Shown piece after piece: positions 28,623-37,592 of a DNA stretch of 64,000 nucleotides. Source of the DNA: Modestobacter italicus (GTDB lineage: Bacteria; Actinomycetota; Actinomycetes; Mycobacteriales; Geodermatophilaceae); assembly GCF_019799965.1 (NCBI RefSeq), contig NZ_JABGCJ010000005.1:248001-312000 (forward strand). The letters run 5' to 3'. The position numbers and the translations under genes are program-made. The notes beneath the pieces were generated by a model. It ran no database searches. It was not told the DNA's origin and was given only the letters and a program-made list of their open reading frames with translations. Every line of letters begins with the position of its first letter. The first letter of the stretch is position 1.

Positions 28623-28656
28623 GCCGTCCGGTCCCGGGCTCCCGGGACCGGACGGC
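28623..28656. terminator. Bidirectional hairpin terminator
   Basis: Perfect 16-bp inverted repeat (arm GCCGTCCGGTCCCGGG) with a 2-nt centre, between the convergent esterase and ATP-grasp genes. Confidence 0.7.
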
Positions 28657-28676
28657 GCCGGCTCACCCCGGCGAGG

Positions 28677-29543
28677 TCAACCGCCGAGGGCGTCCTGGAC
28701 CCCGGCGACCAGCTGCTCCGCCGCCCCCTCGGGGGCCTGGGGCAGGAAGAGGCTGGGCTCGGTCAGCTCCAGTTCGAGCAGCACCGGCCGGCCGGCGTCG
28801 TCGGCGACCAGGTCGATCCGGGCGTACAGCAGCGGCTCGGCGCCCGGGACGAGGTCGGGGACGGCCTCGAACACCGCCTGGGCCACCGCCCGCTGCGCCG
28901 GCGTCGGGTCGACCGCGTGCAGGTCGCCGCGGCTGTCCCGGTCCTGCCGCACGCCCTCCCCGCGCCGCAGCAGCGGGCCCTTGCGCACGGCGTGGGAGAA
29001 CCGGCCGCCGAGGAACAGCATCGCGGTCTCCCCGGCGTCGTCCACGCTGGCCAGGTACGGCTGCACCATCGCCGTCCGGCCGGCGGCGGTGAGCTCGGCG
29101 ACGTGCCCGAGCACCGCCGCCGGCTCGGTCCACCGCGCGGTGTCCCGGGAGCCGGCCGAGATCGACGGCTTCACCACCCACTCCCCCGCGTCCGGCAGCT
29201 GTGCGACGTCGGTGGGGTCCCAGACCGTGGGCACGACGGGCAGCCCGGCGGCCGCGACCTCGCGCAGGTGCGCCTTGTCGGTGTTCCAGGCCAGCACCGG
29301 CGCCGGGTTGCGCAGCCGGGGCACGCGCTCCGCCCAGGCCAGGAACTCCGCGCGCCGCCACGCGTAGTCCCAGCAGGACCGGACGACGACCAGGTCGGGC
29401 TCGGCCCAGTCGACGTCCGGGTCGTCCCAGCGCACCAGGTCCACGGCCAGCCCGGCGCCGCGCAGCGCCGCGGACGCGATCGGCAGGTCCGGGTCGACCC
29501 GCAGTCCCCGTTCGCTGCTGACCAGCGCGACCCGGGCGGTCAC
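28677..29543 (-). CDS. ATP-grasp domain protein (RimK/DcsG-like)
   Basis: A 288-residue protein of the ATP-grasp superfamily. The N-terminal pre-ATP-grasp strand begins RVALVSSERGL. The ATP-binding lysine lies in EWVVKPSISAGSRDT, followed by MVQPYLASVD. The metal-binding end (LYARIDLVADDAG, then LLELELTEPSLF) is complete. Members form C-N bonds between a carboxylate and an amine. The GTG at 29543 overlaps the aldehyde dehydrogenase stop by four bases, so it belongs to the same operon. The substrates are unknown. Confidence 0.82.
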   Translation of the reverse strand: MTARVALVSSERGLRVDPDLPIASAALRGAGLAVDLVRWDDPDVDWAEPDLVVVRSCWDYAWRRAEFLAWAERVPRLRNPAPVLAWNTDKAHLREVAAAGLPVVPTVWDPTDVAQLPDAGEWVVKPSISAGSRDTARWTEPAAVLGHVAELTAAGRTAMVQPYLASVDDAGETAMLFLGGRFSHAVRKGPLLRRGEGVRQDRDSRGDLHAVDPTPAQRAVAQAVFEAVPDLVPGAEPLLYARIDLVADDAGRPVLLELELTEPSLFLPQAPEGAAEQLVAGVQDALGG

Positions 29544-31054
29544 GCCGGCAGCTGGAGGACGCCGTCCACCCGGCGCGGGATGCCGGTGAAGTCGTCGGTG
29601 AGCTCGGCGGGCAGCACGTCGGCCGGCGCACCCTGCCAGGTGACCGGGCGCAGGAACCGGCGGATCGCCGAGGTGCCGACCGAGGTGTGCTGGGAGTTGG
29701 TGGACGGCCACGGACCGCCGTGGTGCTGGGCCCAGGAGACGGCGACCCCGGTCGGGTAGGCGTCGTAGACCAGCCGGCCGGCCCGGGTGCGCAGCTCCTG
29801 GGAGACCGCCAGCGGCAGCTGGGTCTCCCCCGCGCCCCGCAGCACGGTGGCGGTCAGCGAGGAGGGCATCTTGCCCAGCGCGGCGAAGAGCTCGGGCTCG
29901 CCGTCGTAGCGGGCCACCACGGTGACCGGCCCGAAGACCTCCTCGGTGACCTGCTCGGGCAGTTCGGCGGCCGAGGTGGTCAGCAGCAGCGGCGTGGCGG
30001 TGAAGCCGGTGCCGTCGCCCTCGGTGCCGCGGGCGACGGGGCTGACGCCCGGCGCCTCCGCGATGGCCCCGGACAGCTTCCCGAAGGACGCCGCGATGGC
30101 CTCGTTGAGCAGCACCTGGGGGCCGCTGCCGCGCACCGCCTCGGCCATCGCGTCCACTACCTGGTCGCCTTCCGCGCCCGCGGGGACGAGCACCAGACCG
30201 GGTTTGGTGCAGAACTGCCCGGCGCCCAGGGTGAAGGAGCCGACGAGCTCGGTGCCCAGCTGGGTGCCGCGCTCGGCGGCGGCCTGCGGGGTGACCACGA
30301 CCGGGTTGAGGCTGCTCAGCTCACCGAAGAACGGGATCGGGTCGGGACGCTGCTCGATGATCTGCAGCAGCGCGCGGCCGCCGTTGACCGACCCGGTGAA
30401 GCCGACGGCGCGGATCGCCGGGTGGGCGACGAGGTCGGCACCGGCCTGCAGTCCGTGCACCAGGCCGAGCGTCCCCTCCGGGGCGCCGGCAGCGCGGGCC
30501 GCCTCGACGAACACCTCGAACACCAGCTGCGAGGTGGCCGGGTGCGAGCCGTGCGCCTTGACGACGACCGGGCAACCGGCGGCCAGCGCAGAGGCGGTGT
30601 CGCCACCGGGCACGGAGAACGCCAACGGGAAGTTGCTCGCCCCGAACACCGCGACCGGACCGATCGGCAGCAGCATCCGGCGCAGGTCCGGGCGGGGGCC
30701 CATCGGCGTGTCGCCGGCGTGGTCGATCGTCGCCTCGAGGTAGCTGCCCTCGGCGAGCACCTCGGCGAACAGCCGCAGCTGGTACGCCGTGCGGGTCAGC
30801 TCACCGTTGAGCCGGGTGGTGCCCAGGGCGGTCTCCCGGTCGGCGACGGCGACGACGTCCTCCCGCCGGGCCTCCAGGGCGTCGGCCAGGCTGCGCAGCA
30901 GCGCCGCCCGGCCGTCCCGGCCGAGGCCCTCCAGCGCGGGCGCGGCGGCCAGCGCGGCCTCGCAGAGCCTGGCCACCTCCGCCGGGCTGGTCTCCTGGGC
31001 GACGACCTCGGCCGCCTGACCGGTACGGGGATCGATGCTGACGACGTCGCTCAT
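29540..31054 (-). CDS. 2,5-dioxovalerate (alpha-ketoglutarate semialdehyde) dehydrogenase
   Basis: A 504-residue aldehyde dehydrogenase. It matches the bacterial type III KGSADH subgroup with FGASNFPLAFSVPGGDTASAL, GFTGSVNGGRALLQI, the catalytic Glu in FGELSSLNPV and the catalytic Cys in GQFCTKPGLV. It oxidises 2,5-dioxopentanoate to 2-oxoglutarate with NAD(P). The dehydratase that makes its substrate is encoded immediately upstream (57 nt), so the assignment is well supported by context. The ATP-grasp gene overlaps its stop. Confidence 0.92.
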   Translation of the reverse strand: MSDVVSIDPRTGQAAEVVAQETSPAEVARLCEAALAAAPALEGLGRDGRAALLRSLADALEARREDVVAVADRETALGTTRLNGELTRTAYQLRLFAEVLAEGSYLEATIDHAGDTPMGPRPDLRRMLLPIGPVAVFGASNFPLAFSVPGGDTASALAAGCPVVVKAHGSHPATSQLVFEVFVEAARAAGAPEGTLGLVHGLQAGADLVAHPAIRAVGFTGSVNGGRALLQIIEQRPDPIPFFGELSSLNPVVVTPQAAAERGTQLGTELVGSFTLGAGQFCTKPGLVLVPAGAEGDQVVDAMAEAVRGSGPQVLLNEAIAASFGKLSGAIAEAPGVSPVARGTEGDGTGFTATPLLLTTSAAELPEQVTEEVFGPVTVVARYDGEPELFAALGKMPSSLTATVLRGAGETQLPLAVSQELRTRAGRLVYDAYPTGVAVSWAQHHGGPWPSTNSQHTSVGTSAIRRFLRPVTWQGAPADVLPAELTDDFTGIPRRVDGVLQLPA

Positions 31055-31111
31055 GTCCTGGTGCTCCTCTTCGTTCGGGTGCCGCGGGCGGTGTGCGGTG
31101 ACGGGCGCCGA

Positions 31112-32026
31112 TCAGGCCACCTTCTGCACCAGGGTGGTCAGCTCGGCCAGCTCCGCCTCGGTGAGGTCGGTCAGCGGCGGGCGTACCCGGCCGCCGTCCC
31201 GTCCGGCGGCGGTCAGCCCCGCCTTGACGATCGACACCGCGTACCCGCGGGCCCGGTCGCGGATGTCCAGATAGGGCAGCACGAAGTCCGACAGCATCCC
31301 GTAGACGGCGGTGCGGTCCTGCGCCCGGACGGCGGCGTAGAAGCGCAGCGCGAACTCCGGCAGGAAGTTGTACAGCGCCGAGGAGTAGGTGCTCACGCCC
31401 AGCTGGAGCAGCGGCAGCGCGAACGTCTCGGCGGTGGGCAGCCCGCCGACGTAGATCAGCCGGTCCCCGACCTTGGCGTAGGTACGGGTCATCTGCTCGA
31501 TGTCACCGACGCCGTCCTTGAGCCCGATCAGGTTGGGGTTGCGGTCGGCGAGCGCGGCGACCGTGCTGTCGGAGAGGACGGCGTTGGCCCGGCTGTAGAC
31601 GATGACGCCGAGGTCGGTGGCCCGGCAGACCGCGCTCACGTGCTCGATGAGCCCCGCCTGGCTGGCCTCGGTGAGGTAGGGCGGGAACAGCAGCAGGCCG
31701 GAGGCGCCGGCGGCCTGCGCGGCCTGGGCCTGGGCGATGGAGACGGCGGTGCCACCGGTCGCCGGGGCGATCACCGGAACCCGGTCGGCCACCTCGTCGA
31801 CGGCGACCCGGACCACCCGGTCGATCTCGGCGGGCGTGAGCGAGAAGCCCTCCCCGGTGCCCCCGGCGGCGAAGAGGCCGGCGACGTCGAAGCTCGACTG
31901 CCAGGCCAGGTGCTCGCGGTAGCGCGGCTCGTCGAACTGCAGGTCGGCGTCGAAGTGGGTGACCGGGAAGGAGAGCAGGCCGGACTTGAGCCGGTCGGCG
32001 AGGGCATCCGGGGGCAGCATCGTCAC
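31112..32026 (-). CDS. kdgD: 5-dehydro-4-deoxyglucarate dehydratase
   Basis: A 304-residue TIM-barrel enzyme of the DHDPS/NAL superfamily. It contains [14 protein letters not shown], the active-site Tyr region [11 protein letters not shown] and the Schiff-base lysine in [10 protein letters not shown]. It dehydrates and decarboxylates 5-dehydro-4-deoxyglucarate to 2,5-dioxopentanoate in the glucarate and galactarate pathway. The GTG at 32026 has GGAG nine bases before it; ATG at 32020 is the alternative. It is the first gene of an operon with the KGSADH and lies downstream of a LysR regulator. No glucarate or galactarate dehydratase is in the window. Confidence 0.9.
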   Translation of the reverse strand: MTMLPPDALADRLKSGLLSFPVTHFDADLQFDEPRYREHLAWQSSFDVAGLFAAGGTGEGFSLTPAEIDRVVRVAVDEVADRVPVIAPATGGTAVSIAQAQAAQAAGASGLLLFPPYLTEASQAGLIEHVSAVCRATDLGVIVYSRANAVLSDSTVAALADRNPNLIGLKDGVGDIEQMTRTYAKVGDRLIYVGGLPTAETFALPLLQLGVSTYSSALYNFLPEFALRFYAAVRAQDRTAVYGMLSDFVLPYLDIRDRARGYAVSIVKAGLTAAGRDGGRVRPPLTDLTEAELAELTTLVQKVA

Positions 32027-32088
32027 GGGGGCTCCTTGGGTCCGGCGGTCGCCCGCGGCGGCGAGGGCGGGGCGGTGGTCGACTGCCA

Positions 32089-32117
32089 CGCTAAGGAGGC
32101 CTTTGATGCCTGTCCAA
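32089..32117 (-). promoter_or_regulatory. Candidate promoter of the glucarate operon with flanking half-sites
   Basis: On the minus strand, TTGGAC (32112-32117), a 17-nt spacer and TTAGCG (32089-32094). Around and upstream (32105-32155) lie repeated GATGC/GCATC half-sites and a GCAATTGC palindrome (32120-32127), suggestive of LysR-type binding. AT-richness is locally high. Confidence 0.45.
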
Positions 32118-32151
32118 GAGCAATTGCGCATCGGGCGATGCCGTCAGAGCA

Positions 32152-33042
32152 TCAGAGCTCCGCCAGGGCCTCCAGCACCTCCAGTGCCCGCCACACAGCG
32201 GGGTTGGTCGTGTCCCGGGACCACAGCAGGTGCAGCTCCACCGGCTGGGGCACCGGCGTCCGCAGCCGGACCAGGCCGACGCCCTCGATGGGCAGCCGGG
32301 CGGCGGACTCGGGGACGAACGCGATCCCCCGGCCGGCGGCCACCAACCAGAGCATGGTCAGCACCTGGCCGACGGTGTGCACGGCGTTCTCCGACGCGGT
32401 CGGGACCGCACCGACCACCAGGTCGTAGAAGTAGCGCGCCCGGGTGGGCGAGTGCATGACCACCGCCTCGCCGGCGAGGTCGTCGGCCTCGACCGGCCGG
32501 CCGAGCGCGAGCAGCGGCGAGCCCAGCGGCGCGGCGACGCAGAGCGCTTCCCGGTGCAGCAGCCGGGAGCCGAAGGCCTGCTGGTCGACGGTCGGGCGGG
32601 CCAGACCGAGGTCGAGCTCGCCGGCGCGCAGCCCGGCCACCTGCTCTCGGGTGACCAGTTCGGACAGGTCGACGTCCACGTCGGGGAGCTCCCGGGCCAG
32701 CTCGTTGAGCAGCTGCCCCAGCAGTCCGTAGGTGGAGGCAGCGGTGAAACCGATCCGGAGCAGGCCGCTGGACCCGGAGGAGACGCGGCGGGCCAGCTCG
32801 GGAGCGCCGTCGGCCAGCGTGAGCAGCCGGCGCGCCTCCACCAGGAAGACCTCGCCTGCAGCGGTGAGTGCCACCCGGCGGTTGTCCCGCTCCAACAGCT
32901 GAGCACCCACCGCCCGCTCCAGCTTCTGGATCTGCCGGCTCAGCGGCGGCTGGGTCATCGCCAGCCGGGCCGCGGCCCGCCCGAAGTGCAGTTCGTCGGC
33001 GACGGCGACGAAGCCACGCAGCTGTTCCAGCGTGAACGCCAT
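32152..33042 (-). CDS. LysR family transcriptional regulator
   Basis: A 296-residue LysR regulator. The HTH is at residues 1-60 (LEQLRGFVAVADELHFGRAA, then MTQPPLSRQIQKLE), and a LysR substrate-binding domain covers the rest. It is encoded just upstream of the dehydratase gene on the same strand, with 125 nt between them that hold the promoter candidate. It probably activates the glucarate operon in response to an aldarate intermediate. It is divergent from the stress protein gene. Confidence 0.92.
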   Translation of the reverse strand: MAFTLEQLRGFVAVADELHFGRAAARLAMTQPPLSRQIQKLERAVGAQLLERDNRRVALTAAGEVFLVEARRLLTLADGAPELARRVSSGSSGLLRIGFTAASTYGLLGQLLNELARELPDVDVDLSELVTREQVAGLRAGELDLGLARPTVDQQAFGSRLLHREALCVAAPLGSPLLALGRPVEADDLAGEAVVMHSPTRARYFYDLVVGAVPTASENAVHTVGQVLTMLWLVAAGRGIAFVPESAARLPIEGVGLVRLRTPVPQPVELHLLWSRDTTNPAVWRALEVLEALAEL

Positions 33043-33193
33043 GCACGAAGGGTATGACTGGGCCCTCAGCGGTCAGGAGTGAGCGCTGGACAGCCGGGTC
33101 CTCGACCACGGTCGGCCACTGCCCGCCCGATCGTGGCAGGGTCACCGGTGGCCCAGACCCGCCGACCGCACCGACACCACCCCAGGAGCTCGT

Positions 33194-33592
33194 GTGACCG
33201 TCCTCGTCGGCTTCGTCCCCACCCCCGAGGGCGAGGCGGCCTTCACCGCCGGCCTGGCAGAGGCCCGCCGCCGCGGCGAGGACCTGCTGGTGCTCAACAG
33301 CCCCCGCGGCGGCGCGCCGGTCAGCGCCGACGTCGCCCCGCCGGAGCTCGTCGTCGCGCTCACGGCCCGTGCGCAGGCCGACGGCGTCCCCCTGGAGCTG
33401 CGGCAGACCCCGCACACCGGCGACCTCGCCGACGCGGTGCTCCGGGTGGCAGAGGAGGCCGACGCCTCGGTGATCGTCATCGGCCTGCGCCGCCGCTCCC
33501 CCGTCGGCAAGCTGCTGATGGGCAGCAGCGCGCAGCGGATCCTGCTGGACGCCGACCGTCCGGTGCTGGCGGTCAAGCCGCAGCACGGCTGA
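33194..33592 (+). CDS. Universal stress protein (single UspA domain)
   Basis: A 132-residue UspA-domain protein. The ATP-binding motif of the G-2x-G-9x-G(S) type is visible in GLRRRSPVGKLLMGSSAQRI near the C-terminus, so it should bind ATP. The GTG at 33194 has CCAGGAG upstream. It stands alone between the divergent LysR gene and a strong terminator. Its role in stress survival is a family-level inference. Confidence 0.9.
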   Translation: MTVLVGFVPTPEGEAAFTAGLAEARRRGEDLLVLNSPRGGAPVSADVAPPELVVALTARAQADGVPLELRQTPHTGDLADAVLRVAEEADASVIVIGLRRRSPVGKLLMGSSAQRILLDADRPVLAVKPQHG

Positions 33593-33605
33593 GGAGCACC
33601 GCACG

Positions 33606-33649
33606 CGCGACGAGGCCCGCCGGGGAGCTCCCCGGCGGGCCTCGTCGCG
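33606..33649 (+). terminator. Terminator of the universal stress protein gene (twin copy A)
   Basis: A perfect 44-nt palindrome whose stem includes GACGAGGCCCGCCGG. The same stem recurs at 37531-37571. Bases from here to 33884 hold no other gene; they should contain the promoter of the next cassette. Confidence 0.75.
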
Positions 33650-33884
33650 TGTCGCGGGGCGGACACCCCGCGGGGGCCACTCTCCGGGGCCGGGTGACGG
33701 CACCCGACCGGCAGGCGCCGCGAAAGGGCCCAGGGTGGCCCCGGTTCCGCACCCGCCCACGAGGTCCTGGGGCAGACCTGTCGTGGGCGTATGCGTTTCT
33801 GCTGACGCCTGGGCAACCGGCGGATGGGTTGGGTCGACCTCGTCGAACCCCGCGGTGTGACGGCCGCCGACCCAGGAGGACCTC

Positions 33885-34406
33885 GTGTTCGCGCTCCCCA
33901 CCACCACCCTCCGCCGGGCCCCCTCGGTGCTCCTCGCCACCCCGGTCCTGGCCCTGACGCTGGCCGCCTGCGGCTCCGATGCCGCCCCGACCGCCTCGAC
34001 CGGCGGCCCGTCCACCTCCTCGTCCACGAGCGGCGGCAGCAGCAGCGGTGGTCAGGCCACCGCCGACTCCGACGCCGCGCGCGACGCCTACGACCTCCGG
34101 CTGGCCCAGTGCATGCGGGACCGCGGGCTGGACATCGCGGACCCGGCCCCGGGCGAGGGGATCACCGAGGGCGGGCCCGAGGTCGATGCCGCGGCCTCGG
34201 CCTGCATGGCCGAGATCGGGGACCCACCGGTGCACGCCTGGACCGACGAGGAGCTCGCGGCGCTGCGGGAGCGGTACCTGGCCATGGCCGAGTGCTTCCG
34301 CGACCTCGGCTACGACGCAGAGGACCCCGCCCCGGGGAACGCGATCACCCTGCCGGAGGGCATCTCGGACGCCGACTTCCAGCACTGCGAGCAGGCGGGC
34401 CAGTGA
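33885..34406 (+). CDS. Secreted lipoprotein with duplicated Cys motif
   Basis: A 173-residue lipoprotein. The signal peptide ends in a lipobox (LTLAAC near residue 29), and a Ser/Gly/Thr-rich linker of about 30 residues follows. The folded part has two similar halves, each with C-M/F-R-D-x-G and then D-P-A-P-G, plus two more Cys, so two disulfides are likely. Similar small lipoproteins precede HlyD/MacB-type exporter genes in other actinobacteria. The GTG start has AGGAGGA upstream. Its stop overlaps the next start (GTGA), so it is the first gene of a four-gene operon. Confidence 0.82.
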   Translation: MFALPTTTLRRAPSVLLATPVLALTLAACGSDAAPTASTGGPSTSSSTSGGSSSGGQATADSDAARDAYDLRLAQCMRDRGLDIADPAPGEGITEGGPEVDAAASACMAEIGDPPVHAWTDEELAALRERYLAMAECFRDLGYDAEDPAPGNAITLPEGISDADFQHCEQAGQ

Positions 34407-35611
34407 CGTCGCCGGCACCCGGGCACCGGACGAGCGGCCCCGGGACGACCCCGAGGGAGGACGACCGGACGGCGGGGCCGGCCACGCAACCCGATCCACC
34501 CGGCGGGGGAACGCCGGCCGAGCCGTCCGCCCCGGCACGCCGCCGGATGCGCTGGTGGGCGGTGGTGGCCGTCGGGCTGCTGGTCGCCGCGATCGCCGGC
34601 ACCGCCGTCTGGGTGGACCGTGGAGCACCGCAGGCCACGGCCGGGGCACCGTCCACTCCCCTGACGACCGTGTCCGTGACGGTCGGGACGATGGTCGCCG
34701 AGACCAGCGTGCGCGGGACCCTGCACTTCGCGGCCGGAGCGCCGGTGACCGCGGGGCCGGCCGGGGTGGTGACGATGCTCCCGGCGGTCGGGACGACGAT
34801 CTCCCCCGGCGACCCGCTGTACGCCGTCAACGCCCGCCCGGTCGTGCTGCTCCCCGGTGCGCTCCCGGCCTGGCGGGACTTCTCCGCCGGCATGGCCGAC
34901 GGCGACGACGTCCGGCAGCTGGAGCAGGCCCTGGCGACCCTGGGGTACACCACGGACGCACCCGACCGCCGCTTCACCGCCCGCACGGCGGCCGCGGTGG
35001 AGCGGTGGCAGAAGGCGCTCGGGGTCGAGCAGACCGGTGCGGTCGCACGCGCGGCGGTGCTGTTCGCCGACCAGCCCCTGCGCGTGGCGGCGCTGAGCAG
35101 CCGGCTGGGCGCCGAGGTGGCCCCGGGCACCGAGCTGTACACCACCTCGGGCACCGACAAGGTCGTCGACGTCGACCTGGGGCTGGACGACCAGCAGCTG
35201 GCCGTCGACGGTGCCGCCGTCACGGTCGTGCTGCCCGACGGCACCGAGCTCGCCGGCACCGTGACCGGCGTCGGTGCGGCCGTCGAACGACCGGCGGCCG
35301 ACGGGTCGGCCCCCACGATCGTGGTGCCCGTGTCCGTGGGCCTCGCCGACCCGGCGGGCGCGGCGGCCTTCGCCCAGGCCGACGTCACCGTCCGGTTCGC
35401 CAGCACCCTCGCCGACGACGTGCTGACCGTCCCGGTCGAGGCGCTCGTGGCCATCGACGAGTCCACCTTCGGCATCGAGGTGCCCGGCCGGCGCGCCGGG
35501 GACCCGACGACGGTGCTGCCGGTGACGGTCGGTGCCTTCGCATCCGGGCGGGTCGAGGTCTCCGGCGAGGGCGTCCGCGCCGGTCTCGACGTCGTGGTGC
35601 CGACCCGGTGA
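34403..35611 (+). CDS. Membrane-anchored adaptor with peptidoglycan-binding domain (HlyD/MacA-like)
   Basis: A 402-residue protein with a Pro-rich cytoplasmic N-terminus, one membrane helix (about residues 52-70) and an extracellular part. It carries a peptidoglycan-binding type 1 domain ([17 protein letters not shown], then a TAAAVERWQ end), followed by a beta-barrel domain of the efflux adaptor type. It likely links the MacB-type transporter to the cell wall. Translationally coupled on both sides. The cargo is unknown. Confidence 0.82.
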   Translation: MTSPAPGHRTSGPGTTPREDDRTAGPATQPDPPGGGTPAEPSAPARRRMRWWAVVAVGLLVAAIAGTAVWVDRGAPQATAGAPSTPLTTVSVTVGTMVAETSVRGTLHFAAGAPVTAGPAGVVTMLPAVGTTISPGDPLYAVNARPVVLLPGALPAWRDFSAGMADGDDVRQLEQALATLGYTTDAPDRRFTARTAAAVERWQKALGVEQTGAVARAAVLFADQPLRVAALSSRLGAEVAPGTELYTTSGTDKVVDVDLGLDDQQLAVDGAAVTVVLPDGTELAGTVTGVGAAVERPAADGSAPTIVVPVSVGLADPAGAAAFAQADVTVRFASTLADDVLTVPVEALVAIDESTFGIEVPGRRAGDPTTVLPVTVGAFASGRVEVSGEGVRAGLDVVVPTR

Positions 35612-36327
35612 GCGAGGTCGTCCGCCTCGAGGGGGTCACCCGCAGCTACGGGTCGCCGCCGGTGCAGGCGCTGGCCGGGGTCGACCTGACCGTGCGGGCC
35701 GGCGAGTTCGTCGCCGTCGTCGGGCCGAGCGGCTCGGGGAAGTCCACCCTGCTCAACGTCATGGGCACCCTCGACCAGCCCACCTCCGGCCGGGCCTTCG
35801 TCGACGGGACCGAGGTGAACGGGCTGTCCGACGCGGGCCTGTCCGCGCTGCGGGCGCACCGGATCGGTTTCGTGTTCCAGCAGTTCCACCTGGCCGAGGG
35901 GGTGACCGCCGTGGACGCCGTCGCCGACGGGCTGCTCTACACCGGGGTGCTCCGGCGTGACCGCCGGGAGCGGGCGCGTGCCGCGCTGGCGAGCGTCGGC
36001 CTCGGGCACCGGCTGGACCACCGGCCGGGCCAGCTGTCCGGGGGCGAGCGGCAGCGGGTGGCCATCGCCCGCGCCCTCGTCGGGCAGCCACCGCTGCTGC
36101 TGGCCGACGAGCCGACCGGCGCCCTCGACTCCCGCTCCGGGGCCGGCATCGTGGCGCTGCTGCACGAGCTGAACGCGGCCGGGACGACCGTCGTCGTCAT
36201 CACCCACGACCAGGCGCTCGCGGCTCGGCTGCCCCGCCAGGTGGCCATCGCCGACGGCCGGGTCGTCAGCGACTCCGGCGCCGCGCACCCGGCCGGCGCC
36301 GGTGCCGGTGGGCAGGTCGACCAGTGA
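35608..36327 (+). CDS. MacB/LolD-type ABC ATPase
   Basis: A 239-residue ABC ATPase. Walker A is GPSGSGKST, the Q-loop is FVFQQFHL, the signature is [15 protein letters not shown], and Walker B is [12 protein letters not shown], all intact. The extra motif pattern [13 protein letters not shown] is typical of the MacB/LolD/FtsE clade. Start GTG overlaps the adaptor stop by four bases. It powers the permease encoded next. Confidence 0.92.
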   Translation: MSEVVRLEGVTRSYGSPPVQALAGVDLTVRAGEFVAVVGPSGSGKSTLLNVMGTLDQPTSGRAFVDGTEVNGLSDAGLSALRAHRIGFVFQQFHLAEGVTAVDAVADGLLYTGVLRRDRRERARAALASVGLGHRLDHRPGQLSGGERQRVAIARALVGQPPLLLADEPTGALDSRSGAGIVALLHELNAAGTTVVVITHDQALAARLPRQVAIADGRVVSDSGAAHPAGAGAGGQVDQ

Positions 36328-37517
36328 CCCCGCACCGCCCCTCCCGGCTGCGCGCAGCCGACCTGGTCCACCTGGGTTCGGCGGGCCTCCGCGCCCGCCC
36401 GGTGCGCGCCGTCCTCTCCGCCCTCGGCATCGCCATCGGCATCGCGGCCATGGTCGCCGTCGTCGGCCTGTCGTCGTCCAGCCGGGCACAGCTGGACCGG
36501 CAACTGGCGGCCCTGGGCACCGACCTGCTCACCGCCGGGGTCGCCGCGGACACCGCCGGGCGCGAGCCGCTGCCGCTCCCGGCCGACGCGGCCGCCCGGG
36601 TCGAGCGGATCGCCGGGGTGACCGCGGCGACGACCACGGCTGACCTGGACGACGTCGCGGTCTACCGCAACAGGGCCGTGGACCCCGGGTTGACCGGCGG
36701 CCTCACGGTCACCGCCGCCGAGCTGGACCTGCTCGAAGTGGTGGGGGGCACCGTCGGCACCGGGCGCTGGCTGGACGAGGTCACCGCCCGGTTCCCCACG
36801 ACGGTCCTGGGCGCCACCGCCGCCCAGCGGCTCGGGATCACCGAGGTGGGCCGCCAGGTGTGGCTCGGCGGGCGCAACACGACCGTGGTCGGCATCCTCG
36901 ACCCGGTGCCGCTGGCCCCCGAGCTCGACGTCGCCGCCCTGGTCGGGCTGCCCGTCGCGACGTCCGAGCTCGGTCACACCGGACACCCGACCCGGCTGTA
37001 CGAGCGGTCCACGGACGACGCCGTCGCCGAGGTCGCCGGGCTCATCGCCCCGTCCCTCCAGCCGGCGCAGCCCACTGCGGTCGCGGTCTCCCGCCCCTCG
37101 GACGCCCTGGCGGCCCGGTACGCCGCCGACGAGGCGTTCACCGGCCTGCTGCTGGGGCTGGGCTCCATCGCGCTGGTCGTCGGCGGGATCGGGGTGGCCA
37201 ACACGATGATCATCTCGGTCATCGAGCGGCGGCGGGAGATCGGTCTGCGACGCGCCCTCGGCGCCACGCGGCAGCACGTGGCCGCCCAGTTCCTCAGCGA
37301 GGCGCTGCTGCTGTCGGCGCTGGGCGGGATCGCCGGGGCCGGCATGGGCAGTGCGGTCACCGCGGTGGTGGCCGTGGCCAACGGGTGGACGGTGGTGGTG
37401 CCGCCCGGCGTCCTGGTCGTCGGGGTGGCGGCGACCCTGGTCATCGGCGGGGTCGCCGGCCTCTACCCGGCGGTGCGGGCCGCCCGGACACCGCCGACCG
37501 TGGCGCTGGCCGCCTGA
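36324..37517 (+). CDS. MacB-type ABC transporter permease (FtsX domain)
   Basis: A 397-residue permease. The first membrane helix is near residues 25-45, a large extracellular MacB-PCD domain follows, and a C-terminal FtsX domain has three helices (around [20 protein letters not shown]). MacB-type proteins are mechanotransmission exporters or act on wall hydrolases rather than forming a classic channel. GTGA overlap with the ATPase gene. The cassette may export an antimicrobial or respond to envelope stress. Confidence 0.9.
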   Translation: MTPHRPSRLRAADLVHLGSAGLRARPVRAVLSALGIAIGIAAMVAVVGLSSSSRAQLDRQLAALGTDLLTAGVAADTAGREPLPLPADAAARVERIAGVTAATTTADLDDVAVYRNRAVDPGLTGGLTVTAAELDLLEVVGGTVGTGRWLDEVTARFPTTVLGATAAQRLGITEVGRQVWLGGRNTTVVGILDPVPLAPELDVAALVGLPVATSELGHTGHPTRLYERSTDDAVAEVAGLIAPSLQPAQPTAVAVSRPSDALAARYAADEAFTGLLLGLGSIALVVGGIGVANTMIISVIERRREIGLRRALGATRQHVAAQFLSEALLLSALGGIAGAGMGSAVTAVVAVANGWTVVVPPGVLVVGVAATLVIGGVAGLYPAVRAARTPPTVALAA

Positions 37518-37530
37518 CCCGCTCAGCAGA

Positions 37531-37571
37531 CGACGAGGCCCGCCGGGGGACTCCGCCGGCGGGCCTCGTCG
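37531..37571. terminator. Terminator of the ABC cassette (twin copy B)
   Basis: 16-bp arms starting CGACGAGGCCCGCCGG with a 9-nt loop, between the convergent permease and desaturase genes. Its stem is nearly identical to that at 33606-33649. Confidence 0.75.
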
Positions 37572-37592
37572 CGTACCTGCTGTGCGCGTGCG

